Shown here: positions 1-6,685 of the stretch, piece by piece
How positions within the stretch are numbered: the first letter of the stretch is position 1
Layout of the letters: each line of letters begins with the position of its first letter
DNA from: a virus
Reading direction: 5' to 3' (one strand)
Length of the DNA stretch: 26,051 nucleotides
IMG/VR virus record: IMGVR_UViG_3300020197_001914
Span: 1 to 26,051 of that record
Program-made: the position numbers and the translations under genes
Notes under the pieces: generated by a model
The model's input: the letters and a program-made list of their open reading frames with translations, nothing else
Database searches by the model: none
Told to the model about the DNA's origin: nothing

Positions 1-2
1 TG

Positions 3-716
3 CCCCCCTCGGCGCCGAGCCCCGCACGCGTCCCCGACGCGACCGATCGCGCGGCCGACCTCGCGAACGCGCTTTTGGGCGCGCTCCGCACGCCCGCGGA
101 AACCGCGCTCCCGGCCGACCTTCTCGACACGCTCGACGCGATGACGGTCCGCGGCACGGACGACGCGCGCATGGGCGCGCTGTACGATCACGCGCTCACG
201 TTCGACCCGCCGACGCGCGTTCGCCCCATCCTTCGGGACTTCGTGAGCCTCGCAACGTGGGCAGGCCACGTGCGCGGCATCCTCGCGACCATGGCCGCGC
301 ATCCGGCGCCCGTCGCCGCGCCCAAGGTGGCGCCCCCGGTGGCGCCCGTCGTCGAGCCCCCGCCGACCCCGTCCGCCTTCCACCGTGCAGGCGCCGTGCT
401 CGACTACACGCGAGCAACGGAACCCGTCGCGATCCGCCTCGTGTCCGAGCGCACCGGCGTGACGCACGCGTTCCGGTTCGCGCCCGTCAAGGGACCGGTG
501 CGCGTCGCCCGGGCCTACGTGTCGTACCTCCCAGCCGACGGCGGCCGGCCGCTCTACCTCGGGTCGCTCCGGGTCGACGGCGGCATCGCGCACGGCGGGA
601 TGCGCGCCGCCATGAGCGCGGACGCGGAACCCTTCCGCGCGCTCACGTGGGCGTGGGCCGCCTTCCAGGGCGGGAGGATCCCGCCGGCCCTCCGCGTCGA
701 GGCCATCGCGCACTGA
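3..716 (+). CDS. Hypothetical protein, 5'-truncated by the window edge
   Basis: The reading frame is open from the first complete codon at position 3 to the TGA at 714-716, so the true start probably lies outside the window; a TTG at 75 is possible but has no clear ribosome site. The visible protein has an N-terminal helical part, a Pro/Ala/Val-rich linker around bases 300-375, and a C-terminal domain with alternating hydrophobic strands (residues such as RLVSERTGVTHAFRFAPV). I recognise no family. It is followed at once by a promoter, so it probably ends its transcription unit. Confidence 0.6.
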   Translation, partial: PPSAPSPARVPDATDRAADLANALLGALRTPAETALPADLLDTLDAMTVRGTDDARMGALYDHALTFDPPTRVRPILRDFVSLATWAGHVRGILATMAAHPAPVAAPKVAPPVAPVVEPPPTPSAFHRAGAVLDYTRATEPVAIRLVSERTGVTHAFRFAPVKGPVRVARAYVSYLPADGGRPLYLGSLRVDGGIAHGGMRAAMSADAEPFRALTWAWAAFQGGRIPPALRVEAIAH

Positions 717-718
717 AC

Positions 719-747
719 TTGACAAGCGGCGACAACCGTCGTAGGTT
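719..747 (+). promoter_or_regulatory. Sigma-70-type promoter P1 upstream of the DUF932 gene
   Basis: A perfect TTGACA (719-724) lies 17 bp from TAGGTT (742-747). It starts 3 bp after the stop codon of the preceding gene and about 80 bp before the DUF932 start. The spacer holds a GACAAC box shared with the other promoters of this window. Confidence 0.65.
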
Positions 748-751
748 GTCG
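730..751 (+). promoter_or_regulatory. Inverted repeat overlapping the P1 -10 region (probable operator)
   Basis: CGACAACC (730-737) and GGTTGTCG (744-751) form a perfect 8-bp inverted repeat with a 6-bp centre. The right arm covers the -10 box, so a bound protein would block RNA polymerase. The half site GACAAC recurs at the other promoters. Confidence 0.55.
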
Positions 752-764
752 CTCGCCCTTTGTG

Positions 765-781
765 GCGCTCACGGTGAGCGC
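765..781 (+). promoter_or_regulatory. 17-bp near-palindrome downstream of P1
   Basis: GCGCTCAC and GTGAGCGC flank a single central base. The centre is too short for a good RNA hairpin, which favours a protein-binding dyad about 10-25 bases downstream of the expected transcription start. Function is inferred only from position. Confidence 0.35.
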
Positions 782-829
782 CTCGAAGGGCGGGAACCCC
801 CGCGCACCCCTCACGAAAGGACCCTCACC

Positions 830-1801
830 ATGGCCCATCAGATCACCGACACCGATGCCACGTTTTTCGTCCAGGAACCCGCGTGGCACGGCCTTGGGCT
901 TGTGCTCGACGACGCCCCCTCGGACGCGACCGTGGCCGCGTCGATCGCCTTCGCGCGCCGCGACGGGAAGCCGGGCGCGTGGTCGCTCGCGAAGCAACCG
1001 CTTTTCGTGCCCGACGGCACGATGGTGCCGGACCACTTCGCCGTCGTCCGGACGGACACGCGCGCGCCCCTCGGCGTCGTCGGGTCGAAGTACGCGATTG
1101 TCCAGCCGGCGGAGCTGTTCGCCGCGGCGCAGCCGCTTCTCAACACCGGCCGGTGGGCGTTCGAGACGGGCGGGAGCCTCATGGGCGGCGCAACCACGTG
1201 GGGCCTGCTCAAGTCGAAGGCGCTCGACCTCGGCGCGGGGGACGTGATTCAGCCATACCTCCGTCTCGACGCGGACAACACCGGGCGCCGCGCGGTCGAG
1301 CTTGCGCCGACGGCTACGCGCATCGTGTGCGCTAACACGCTCGCGATCGCGCGCGCGGAGAAGGTCGACGCGTTCAAGATCCGGCACACGGCGTCCGCCG
1401 GGCTTCAGCTCGAAGAGGCCGGCGAAGCCATCGCGCGCGCCGAGCGCATCGACGCGCAAACCATCGCGGAGGCGCAGCTCCTCATCCGGCGCCGCGTGTC
1501 GAAGGCGGAGACGGAAGCCTACTTCGCGCACCTGATTCCGGACACGGACACGGAGCGCGGGACGGCGCGCGCGAAGAACACGCGCACCACGCTCGTGCAG
1601 GCGCTCGACCGTGCCCCGGGCGCGCAGCTCGCGACGGCGCGCGGAACCGCGTGGGGTATGTACCAGGCCGCAACGTGGTACGCGTCGCATGGCATGCGCC
1701 CGGACGCCGACGCCGACACGCGTACGAGCGCGCTTTGGTATGGCTCGGCGCGCGAGCTGATCGAGCGCGCTCGCGTGGCTGCGCTGGCCGTCGCCGCGTG
1801 A
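830..1801 (+). CDS. DUF932 family phage/plasmid-like protein
   Basis: The 323-residue product matches the DUF932 (phage/plasmid-like TIGR03299) family by memory of its motifs: an N-terminal AWHGLG segment near residue 18, a GVVGSKYAIVQPAELF segment, a central LRLDADNTGRRAVELAPTA stretch, and RIVCANTLAIA. These proteins are common in phages and plasmids and their biochemical role is not established. The start at 830 follows ACGAAAGGA at a normal distance. P1 precedes it and three hairpins follow it. Confidence 0.85.
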   Translation: MAHQITDTDATFFVQEPAWHGLGLVLDDAPSDATVAASIAFARRDGKPGAWSLAKQPLFVPDGTMVPDHFAVVRTDTRAPLGVVGSKYAIVQPAELFAAAQPLLNTGRWAFETGGSLMGGATTWGLLKSKALDLGAGDVIQPYLRLDADNTGRRAVELAPTATRIVCANTLAIARAEKVDAFKIRHTASAGLQLEEAGEAIARAERIDAQTIAEAQLLIRRRVSKAETEAYFAHLIPDTDTERGTARAKNTRTTLVQALDRAPGAQLATARGTAWGMYQAATWYASHGMRPDADADTRTSALWYGSARELIERARVAALAVAA

Positions 1802-1807
1802 CGGCGT

Positions 1808-1884
1808 GCGCCCCCTCGGGGGCGCTCGTCCGCGCCTGCGCTTGACCCTCGGGTCGAGACCGGGCGCGGCCGATAGTCGGCCGC
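1808..1884 (+). repeat. Three consecutive short hairpins between genes
   Basis: Perfect inverted repeats lie at 1808-1825 (GCGCCCC/GGGGCGC, CTCG loop), 1844-1855 (GACCC/GGGTC) and 1866-1884 (GCGGCCGA/TCGGCCGC, TAG loop). None is followed by a T tract, so they are not classical intrinsic terminators. They could be RNA processing or stability elements, or operators. The last one ends about 18 bases before the next start codon. Confidence 0.5.
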
Positions 1885-1902
1885 ACGAAAGGTAGGGTTT
1901 CC

Positions 1903-2139
1903 ATGCTCGGCACACTCACGCGCGACGCGCTCATGGCGCCGCCCGATCTCACGCTCGAATCCCTCGGGCGCATGCTCGAAGGCTCGGGGCTTTCGCTTGG
2001 CTCCGCGTATTGCCTCGACGGCCGGTGGTCCGCGCTCGCGACCACGCGTGACGCGTCGCGCGTCGCCGTGGGCGAGGGCTCGACGCTCGCCCATGCGCTC
2101 TGGTCCGCGCTCGTCGCGCTCACGGAAGGGGGCGTGTGA
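1903..2139 (+). CDS. Hypothetical small protein (78 aa)
   Basis: A 78-residue product of unknown family. The start ATG is preceded by CACGAAAGGTAGGG, which resembles the leader of the DUF932 gene. The C-terminal half (YCLDGRWSALATTRDASR then ALWSALVALTEGGV) looks like a small alpha/beta fold; the pattern of a short strand pair followed by a helix with Leu/Ala is common in small phage proteins. It ends 18 bases before the P2 control region. Confidence 0.6.
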   Translation: MLGTLTRDALMAPPDLTLESLGRMLEGSGLSLGSAYCLDGRWSALATTRDASRVAVGEGSTLAHALWSALVALTEGGV

Positions 2140-2156
2140 TAAACCTCGGCCTGGTA

Positions 2157-2193
2157 GACAACCCTTGACAACTTCCGACAGCGGACCCATACT
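2157..2193 (+). promoter_or_regulatory. Promoter P2 with three GACAAC-type boxes at 10-bp spacing
   Basis: GACAAC at 2157, GACAAC at 2167 and GACAGC at 2177 are exactly 10 bp apart. The middle box is part of a perfect TTGACA -35 (2165-2170), followed after 17 bp by CATACT (2188-2193). The promoter faces the 74-residue gene and the sliding clamp gene. Confidence 0.75.
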
Positions 2194-2194
2194 C

Positions 2195-2229
2195 ACTGAA
2201 CCGAACCGAAACCGAACCGAACGAACGAA
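2195..2229 (+). promoter_or_regulatory. CCGAA-repeat leader shared with the DNA polymerase gene
   Basis: The transcribed leader carries ACTGAACCGAACCGAA (2195-2210) and further CCGAA/CGAA units up to the ribosome site at 2229. The same 16 bases occur on the minus strand at 20529-20544, just before the DNA polymerase start. Confidence 0.55.
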
Positions 2230-2241
2230 GGAGATACGATC

Positions 2242-2466
2242 ATGCCGACGATCCAGCCGCCGAAGAATCCGCCCGCAGTCCGAATGGATGCCCTGATCTC
2301 CGCCATCTCCGCGCTTGGCACGCGCGCGCGCACCGCGGAGCTGGCGACGCTCACCGTCGCGAGCGCGGCGGAGATCGCCCGCGAGCACGGGATCGAGTGG
2401 AACGACATCCACGCGACGCTCGCATACGAGCTGCCCTTCGTGCTCGGCGTCGGCCGTCTCGCCTGA
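2242..2466 (+). CDS. Hypothetical small protein (74 aa)
   Basis: A 74-residue mostly helical protein with a very good ribosome site (AAGGAGA) 8 bases before its ATG. The segment ATLTVASAAEIAREHGIEW could be a helix-turn-helix-like pair, but it is too short to assign. It is the first gene after P2, and two hairpins separate it from the sliding clamp gene. Confidence 0.65.
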   Translation: MPTIQPPKNPPAVRMDALISAISALGTRARTAELATLTVASAAEIAREHGIEWNDIHATLAYELPFVLGVGRLA

Positions 2467-2476
2467 ACGCACGACC

Positions 2477-2528
2477 CGAACGCGCAAGCGTTCGTGGCTC
2501 GGCTCGATGCGTCGAACCCTCGACGCAT
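2477..2528 (+). repeat. Two hairpins in the leader of the clamp gene
   Basis: CGAACGC-GCAA-GCGTTCG (2477-2494, GNRA-type loop) and ATGCGTCGA-ACCC-TCGACGCAT (2507-2528) are perfect inverted repeats with 4-base loops. No T tract follows either. They lie in the 105-base gap before the clamp start, so they may tune expression or processing of that message. Confidence 0.55.
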
Positions 2529-2571
2529 GGCGCCGCGGCACGATCAACCGCCCCGGAGAATCGAGACCCTC

Positions 2572-3267
2572 ATGTCGAATCACAACCCGTTCGCCACGCT
2601 CCCCGTCGCCACCGATCACAACTCGCAGATCGTGGTGTCCCTTGGTTTCCTCCTCGACGCGCTTCGGATCGCGCCGACGTTCGCGAGCAAGGACGACGCG
2701 CGCACCCCCCTGAACCAGATCGCGATCGCGGTCGAAGGCAAGGTCGCACACGTGGCAGCCACCGACGGGCACCGTGCGTGCATCTTCTCGGAGACCTACG
2801 ACCCAGCGGGGCTGGTTCGGAACGATCGGCGCATCGGCATCTGCGTGGAGGACGTAGCGGACCGCGCGAAAATCAAAGCCGCGATCACTGTACTGAAGGC
2901 GCTCCGCAAGACGGTCCGCGCGAAGATGGTTCCAGTCGCGCTCCACGTGTCTGAGGACGGCAAGGAAGCGCTCGTCGTCGACCCGCAGAATGGAGACGTG
3001 GTTGCGCGCCTTTCCACGACGGAAGAGACGCTCCCACCGATCCACGCGGTGATCCCACAGCCGAAGACGGGCAACGCGGCCATCGTGCGCGTGAACGCGC
3101 GCTACGCCGCAGAGGCGTTCACCGCGATCGGCGACTGGCACGCGGAAGAGTGGAAGGCACACGCGGCCGACGTGGCCGCCCAAACGGACGCGATGAAACC
3201 GTGGGTACTCCGCCAGAAGACGAGCACGCGGGAATCGGTCGTGGTGACGATGCCGATGCGCCAGTAG
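2572..3267 (+). CDS. DnaN-like sliding clamp, short two-domain form
   Basis: This 231-residue protein carries the ATDGHR signature (residues 63-68) that marks domain II of bacterial DNA polymerase III beta clamps, a PPIHAVIPQP segment in the place of the beta FPDYRRVLP segment, and ends in VVVTMPMRQ, like the MPMRL end of bacterial DnaN. Bacterial clamps have about 370 residues in three domains; here only the equivalents of domains II and III fit, the latter apparently shortened. The likely role is to tether the phage DNA polymerase to DNA. The ATG at 2572 is chosen because the protein then begins just before the first beta-domain strand; an upstream in-frame start at 2494 would run through two hairpins. 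It lies in the P2 unit, on the other strand from the polymerase. Confidence 0.75.
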   Translation: MSNHNPFATLPVATDHNSQIVVSLGFLLDALRIAPTFASKDDARTPLNQIAIAVEGKVAHVAATDGHRACIFSETYDPAGLVRNDRRIGICVEDVADRAKIKAAITVLKALRKTVRAKMVPVALHVSEDGKEALVVDPQNGDVVARLSTTEETLPPIHAVIPQPKTGNAAIVRVNARYAAEAFTAIGDWHAEEWKAHAADVAAQTDAMKPWVLRQKTSTRESVVVTMPMRQ

Positions 3268-3297
3268 TCCGGGGCAGTCTCGGATCGACCGAGGCTC

Positions 3298-3332
3298 GCC
3301 ATACGGACACGTCTCCGACGTGTCCGTATGGC
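3298..3332 (+). repeat. 16-bp perfect inverted repeat (strong hairpin)
   Basis: GCCATACGGACACGTC (3298-3313) and its exact complement (3317-3332) flank a 3-base loop. There is no T tract on either side, so it is not a typical intrinsic terminator. It sits between the clamp stop and the AGGAGG ribosome site of the next gene and could be a processing site, attenuator or operator. Confidence 0.7.
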
Positions 3333-3369
3333 GCGGCTCGACCTTCCCCGCGCCTACAGGAGGACCATC

Positions 3370-3783
3370 ATGCCGACGACCCTCGTCATCGACTCTCACT
3401 CGAACGTCGCCGACATCGCCTTGGGCGTGAGCACGGAAGCAAGCGCCACGCTGCGCTACGCGCTTCGCCTGCTCGCTTCGTGCTCGCCGGACGGGACCTA
3501 CATCGAAGGGATCCTCAGTGAGCATCCCCTCGACCCTCAGGTGATCGAACGTCTCTCGGGGCTCCTCGGCGCGATCAACCGCGCGGGCTTCCAGCAGGCC
3601 GCGACGTGCGCGCACCTTGCCAGTGTCGCGATCAAGATCGCGGACGAGGCCGCCTACTCCCGCAGCACCGATGCGCTCCGCGACGCGCTTACCTGGGCAG
3701 GGAAGGCCGCGCAGGCGGCTCACCGGGTGGACCGCGCGATTCACGCGTCGCTCGACACCGAGGCGCAGCTCCTCGCGGGCTGA
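3370..3783 (+). CDS. Hypothetical protein (137 aa)
   Basis: A 137-residue protein, mostly helical after residue 20, without a recognised family. The start at 3370 is supported by AGGAGG at 3360-3365; an in-frame ATG at 3328 lies inside the preceding hairpin and is rejected. The segment SEHPLDPQVIERLSGLLGAI may be an amphipathic helix. Next comes the DUF2786 gene after 11 bases, so the two are probably co-transcribed. Confidence 0.65.
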   Translation: MPTTLVIDSHSNVADIALGVSTEASATLRYALRLLASCSPDGTYIEGILSEHPLDPQVIERLSGLLGAINRAGFQQAATCAHLASVAIKIADEAAYSRSTDALRDALTWAGKAAQAAHRVDRAIHASLDTEAQLLAG

Positions 3784-3794
3784 AGGTGATCGTC

Positions 3795-4493
3795 ATGACG
3801 TCCCCGGTGAACCACGCATCCCCGGTGCTCGCGAAGATCCGAAAGCTCCTCGCGCTCGCCAAAAGCACGAACCCGAACGAAGCCGCCGTAGCCGCCACGC
3901 AAGCGCAACGGCTACTCGACGAGCACAACCTCTCGCTCCTCGACATCGACGAGCCGGAAGAGCGCGTCGCGGCCGACGTGGACGCCTTGTGCGGCACCGT
4001 CGATGGGCGGCTCACGCCGTGGCGCACGGCGCTCGCACAGGCGCTCGCGACGAGCAACGGGTGCGTGCTCCTCAGCCGCGGGGGACAGATCCGTCTCGTC
4101 GGTCGCCCGACGGACACCGCCGTCGTCCGCTACCTCTTCGTGTTCTGCGAGCGCGAGATCGAGCGGCTCACCGCGCGGCTCACGCTTCGGTGGTCTCGCG
4201 CAGAAAAACGCTCGTTCCGCATGGGCGTCGTCGCCACGATCCGAATCAAGCTCGCCGCGGCTCGCGCGGCGCACGCGGACGGCGCACAAGCAATCGTGCT
4301 CGTCGACCGCCGGTGGGCGGATGCGCGCGCCGTGATGCAGGAAATCACCGGCGGACGGGTGCGCGCGGCACGCACGAACATCCCGGAGGCGTACGCCTAC
4401 CGCGCAGGCCAAGAGGCCGGCACTGAGATCGAGCTTTCCCAAGGGCTCGGCGCCGGCCAGGAAAAGCGCGCGCTTCGCTCCGACAACACTTGA
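3795..4493 (+). CDS. DUF2786 family protein
   Basis: The N-terminal 45 residues carry the DUF2786 pattern: a KIRKLLALAKST segment followed by PNEAAVAATQAQRLLDEHNL. The family is frequent in phages, plasmids and bacterial chromosomes and has no settled function. The remainder (to residue 232) contains a basic helix-rich core with GRPTDTAVVRYLFVFCEREI, similar to the C-terminal regions that often follow DUF2786. The ATG at 3795 is chosen because the DUF2786 motif starts right after it. The stop codon TGA is embedded in the -35 box of promoter P3. Confidence 0.85.
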   Translation: MTSPVNHASPVLAKIRKLLALAKSTNPNEAAVAATQAQRLLDEHNLSLLDIDEPEERVAADVDALCGTVDGRLTPWRTALAQALATSNGCVLLSRGGQIRLVGRPTDTAVVRYLFVFCEREIERLTARLTLRWSRAEKRSFRMGVVATIRIKLAAARAAHADGAQAIVLVDRRWADARAVMQEITGGRVRAARTNIPEAYAYRAGQEAGTEIELSQGLGAGQEKRALRSDNT

Positions 4494-4518
4494 CAGCCAT
4501 CGACAACCAACCCACACT
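4482..4518 (+). promoter_or_regulatory. Promoter P3 with three GACAAC-type boxes at 10-bp spacing
   Basis: GACAAC (4482), GACAGC (4492) and GACAAC (4502) are exactly 10 bp apart. TTGACA (4490-4495) overlaps the DUF2786 stop codon and lies 17 bp from CACACT (4513-4518). It drives the gene at 4537, which has a GTAGGAGG ribosome site. Confidence 0.7.
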
Positions 4519-4536
4519 TTCCGTAGGAGGCTCACC

Positions 4537-5052
4537 ATGCACATTTACGGCGCGAACCCGTCTGGAGGACGCAACGTCGGCATCGAGATCGACGGGCTTT
4601 CGGTGCTCATCACATCGAACGGCCCCGAGGACAACGCGCGCGCGCGGCAGCTCGGAGAGCTGCTCGAAGCTCCGCTCGAAGCGGTCGAGCTGGTCTTGCA
4701 GGCGCAAGGGCGGCTCCACACCTACCAGTCGATCGCCGAGTCGAAGGACGAGGTGATTCACAAGCTGGAAGCGCGGATCGCGGAGCTGCGCGCGAAGCTC
4801 GACGTGGCCGCGAAGGAAGCGTCGCGACCGTATTTCTTCGGGCCGGTGCTCCTCGCCCGCGCGTCGGACGACGACACCGAGTGGACGGGCGAAGTTGACC
4901 TCCTCGATCCCGTGCGGCGGGACCGTGGGTGGGGCATGCGCTTCGCGTCGGTCGCGGCGGTGTTCGCCGAGTACCCTCGGCTCAACTTCCTGTGCACGAC
5001 CGAGCACGGCGTGCTCCTCGACACCCCGGGCCGGAAGGCGGGTGCGCGGTGA
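4537..5052 (+). CDS. Hypothetical protein with central coiled coil (171 aa)
   Basis: The product has a short beta-rich start (NVGIEIDGLSVLITSNG), then a helical stretch of about residues 28-93 rich in Glu, Ala and Leu that looks like a coiled coil, and a C-terminal domain with Trp and Gly. No family is recognised. The ATG follows GTAGGAGG by 6 bases. It overlaps the next gene by 4 bases (GTGA), which suggests coupled translation. Confidence 0.7.
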   Translation: MHIYGANPSGGRNVGIEIDGLSVLITSNGPEDNARARQLGELLEAPLEAVELVLQAQGRLHTYQSIAESKDEVIHKLEARIAELRAKLDVAAKEASRPYFFGPVLLARASDDDTEWTGEVDLLDPVRRDRGWGMRFASVAAVFAEYPRLNFLCTTEHGVLLDTPGRKAGAR

Positions 5053-5303
5053 CCGACTCCGAAACGCGCATCGTGGCCGTTCGCGGCATCGAGCTGCGTG
5101 CCGGCGACACGCTCTTGAACGTCGACGGAACGCCGAAGGCGATCGTGGTCGCCGTGCGTAGCTACGTCCTTCCGGCGCGCGTGCTTCACGACGTCTTCAG
5201 CGTGCGGCACCCATTCGACATGCCTGTGCGGCTCATCGACACGAACCCGAGCTGTTTCGGCTTCACCGCCTTCAACGACGACTACTACGAAGTGCGCCGC
5301 TAA
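5049..5303 (+). CDS. Hypothetical small protein (84 aa)
   Basis: The GTG start overlaps the preceding stop codon as GTGA. The 84 residues include AGDTLLNVDGTPKAIVVAV, a strand-turn-strand pattern seen in small beta-barrel folds, and end in FTAFNDDYYEVRR. The family is not recognised. The short overlap makes it the second gene of the P3 unit. Confidence 0.6.
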   Translation: MTDSETRIVAVRGIELRAGDTLLNVDGTPKAIVVAVRSYVLPARVLHDVFSVRHPFDMPVRLIDTNPSCFGFTAFNDDYYEVRR

Positions 5304-5325
5304 CCCTCCACCGCGAAAGGTTCCC

Positions 5326-6141
5326 ATGACGAAAACCCCTGATGACTTCGACCTCGGCTTGCTCGACGGGCGCGTGTTCACGCACGGTACGCACACGAAT
5401 CCCGCGGAAGGAATGTGCGCGCTCGAAGCTGCGTCGATCCTTCTCGGCGAGGAGTTCACCGACGAACCTTCGGTCGTGCCCCTCACGCTCGTGACCTACG
5501 TGTCGCGGCTCAACGACGCAGAAGCGTGGGAGTCGAACGAGCAGCGAACGGCGATGCTGAAACCGCTTCTCCCGCGCCTCCTCTGTGTCGAAAGCTCCTA
5601 CGGCTGGACGGTGCGGTGCCTCGGGCTCCACCTTGCGTTCCTCCGCGGAAAGTTCCTCGCGGAGCTTAATAGCCTCGGCTTCACCGACGCGGCTACGGAG
5701 ATCCGCGACGTGGGCGAAGTGATCGACATCCCCTCCGCGCACCGGCTCTCCGAGGCGTACAAGCACGCGCAGTACGCGGTCGATCGCGTTTACTACCCGC
5801 TGAGTGAGACCGCGGCAGAGCAGCTCGCGCACGAGCGGATCTACCGCGCGGGGCGCCTTGCTCGCGTGCTCACCGACGCCGTCCGCGTATGGGCGGACGG
5901 CGTGACCTTCACCCGCGTCCATGGTTTCGACGCCTCGGCGATGACGCACGCGCGCAGGACGCGCGTGGTCGACGCAATCCACGCGTGCAACGTGGTGGCG
6001 CCTGTGCTCACGTCCCCCGAACCCATGCGCGAGCGCGATGACGCCGTCGCGCTCCTCGCGCAGCTCATCGACGCGCGCCCCGAAGACCTCCTCTCGCAAC
6101 CGTGGGAGTCGGTGAATATCGACGACCTCGACAACGTCTGA
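5326..6141 (+). CDS. Hypothetical protein with a C-E-AS-L-GE motif (271 aa)
   Basis: The N-terminal part contains MCALEAASILLGEEFTDEP followed by VVPLTLVTYVSRLNDAE and MLKPLLPRLL. I recall this combination from uncharacterised proteins of actinobacteria and phages, but no function is known to me. The rest is helical. The start follows GCGAAAGG at a normal distance. Its stop codon TGA (6139-6141) lies inside the -35-like box of the next promoter. Confidence 0.7.
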   Translation: MTKTPDDFDLGLLDGRVFTHGTHTNPAEGMCALEAASILLGEEFTDEPSVVPLTLVTYVSRLNDAEAWESNEQRTAMLKPLLPRLLCVESSYGWTVRCLGLHLAFLRGKFLAELNSLGFTDAATEIRDVGEVIDIPSAHRLSEAYKHAQYAVDRVYYPLSETAAEQLAHERIYRAGRLARVLTDAVRVWADGVTFTRVHGFDASAMTHARRTRVVDAIHACNVVAPVLTSPEPMRERDDAVALLAQLIDARPEDLLSQPWESVNIDDLDNV

Positions 6142-6166
6142 CACACTTCAACCCTGAAACCTGTAA
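6130..6166 (+). promoter_or_regulatory. Possible promoter with two GACA boxes before the lipoprotein gene
   Basis: GACAAC (6130) and GACACA (6140) are 10 bp apart. CTGACA (6138-6143) lies 17 bp from CTGTAA (6161-6166). It is weaker than P1-P3 but has the same layout, including overlap of the -35 with a stop codon. Confidence 0.45.
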
Positions 6167-6182
6167 CCGTGAGATTCCGACC

Positions 6183-6644
6183 ATGAACAAGCCCTTCTCG
6201 ACCCTCCTCCTCGCGCTCCTCTTCACCTCCGCCACCGCGTGTGAAGACACGACCACCACGCCTCCTCCGCCCCCGCCGCCGCTTCCGACGACGGCGCTGA
6301 CGTGCACGATCACGGCCACGCAGAAGGAGATCGACGGAACACCCACTGTGCTCGGCACGTTCCCAGGGTCGCCCGTCGACATTGACGACGATCTCGTGTC
6401 GTTCGATCTCGTCGCCTGCGCCCTGGAGTTTCCGGGGGCGTACGTCCGCACGGCTGCGGTGGTCGTCGGCATCGACGCAGTCACCGCGTACGACGGCACC
6501 GGATGCGGCGGCACGTACTTCGACGCCTCAACTATCCAGAGCAGCTACGTCTCGTACACCGATGACACGCGCGAGTTCATCGTCGAGGTGGTCTTCGACG
6601 ACAACAGCGCGGTGGAATTCGAGGGCACATGTCGGACGCGCTAG
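6183..6644 (+). CDS. Predicted lipoprotein (153 aa)
   Basis: The N terminus has a basic start, a hydrophobic core (TLLLALLF) and a lipobox-like SATAC with Cys20, followed by a Thr and polyproline linker. This fits signal peptidase II processing and anchoring in a membrane, outside the cytoplasm. The remaining domain, about 110 residues, is rich in Asp, Thr and aromatic residues and contains a few Cys (TCTI, VACALEF, GCGGTYF, GTCRTR) that could form disulfides. Role unknown; surface-exposed phage lipoproteins sometimes block superinfection, but that is only a possibility here. Confidence 0.7.
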   Translation: MNKPFSTLLLALLFTSATACEDTTTTPPPPPPPLPTTALTCTITATQKEIDGTPTVLGTFPGSPVDIDDDLVSFDLVACALEFPGAYVRTAAVVVGIDAVTAYDGTGCGGTYFDASTIQSSYVSYTDDTREFIVEVVFDDNSAVEFEGTCRTR

Positions 6645-6685
6645 ACTTCGCGCTTTTTCACGACTGACCCGAAGGAACCTCAGGG

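Noticed and set aside
3328-3369. Earlier ATG start for the gene at 3370
   Set aside because: It lies in the arm of the 16-bp hairpin, while AGGAGG is at the right distance from 3370.
1519-3744. Very long open frame on the minus strand opposite DUF932 and the clamp genes
   Set aside because: High-GC codon bias leaves antisense frames open. The plus-strand genes have family motifs, promoters and ribosome sites; the minus frame has an Arg-rich shadow composition and crosses three promoter regions.
5049-5303. Hedgehog/intein-type Hint domain
   Set aside because: A GDTLLNVDG segment hints at it, but there is no N-terminal Cys/Ser nucleophile, no TxxH block and no C-terminal HN.
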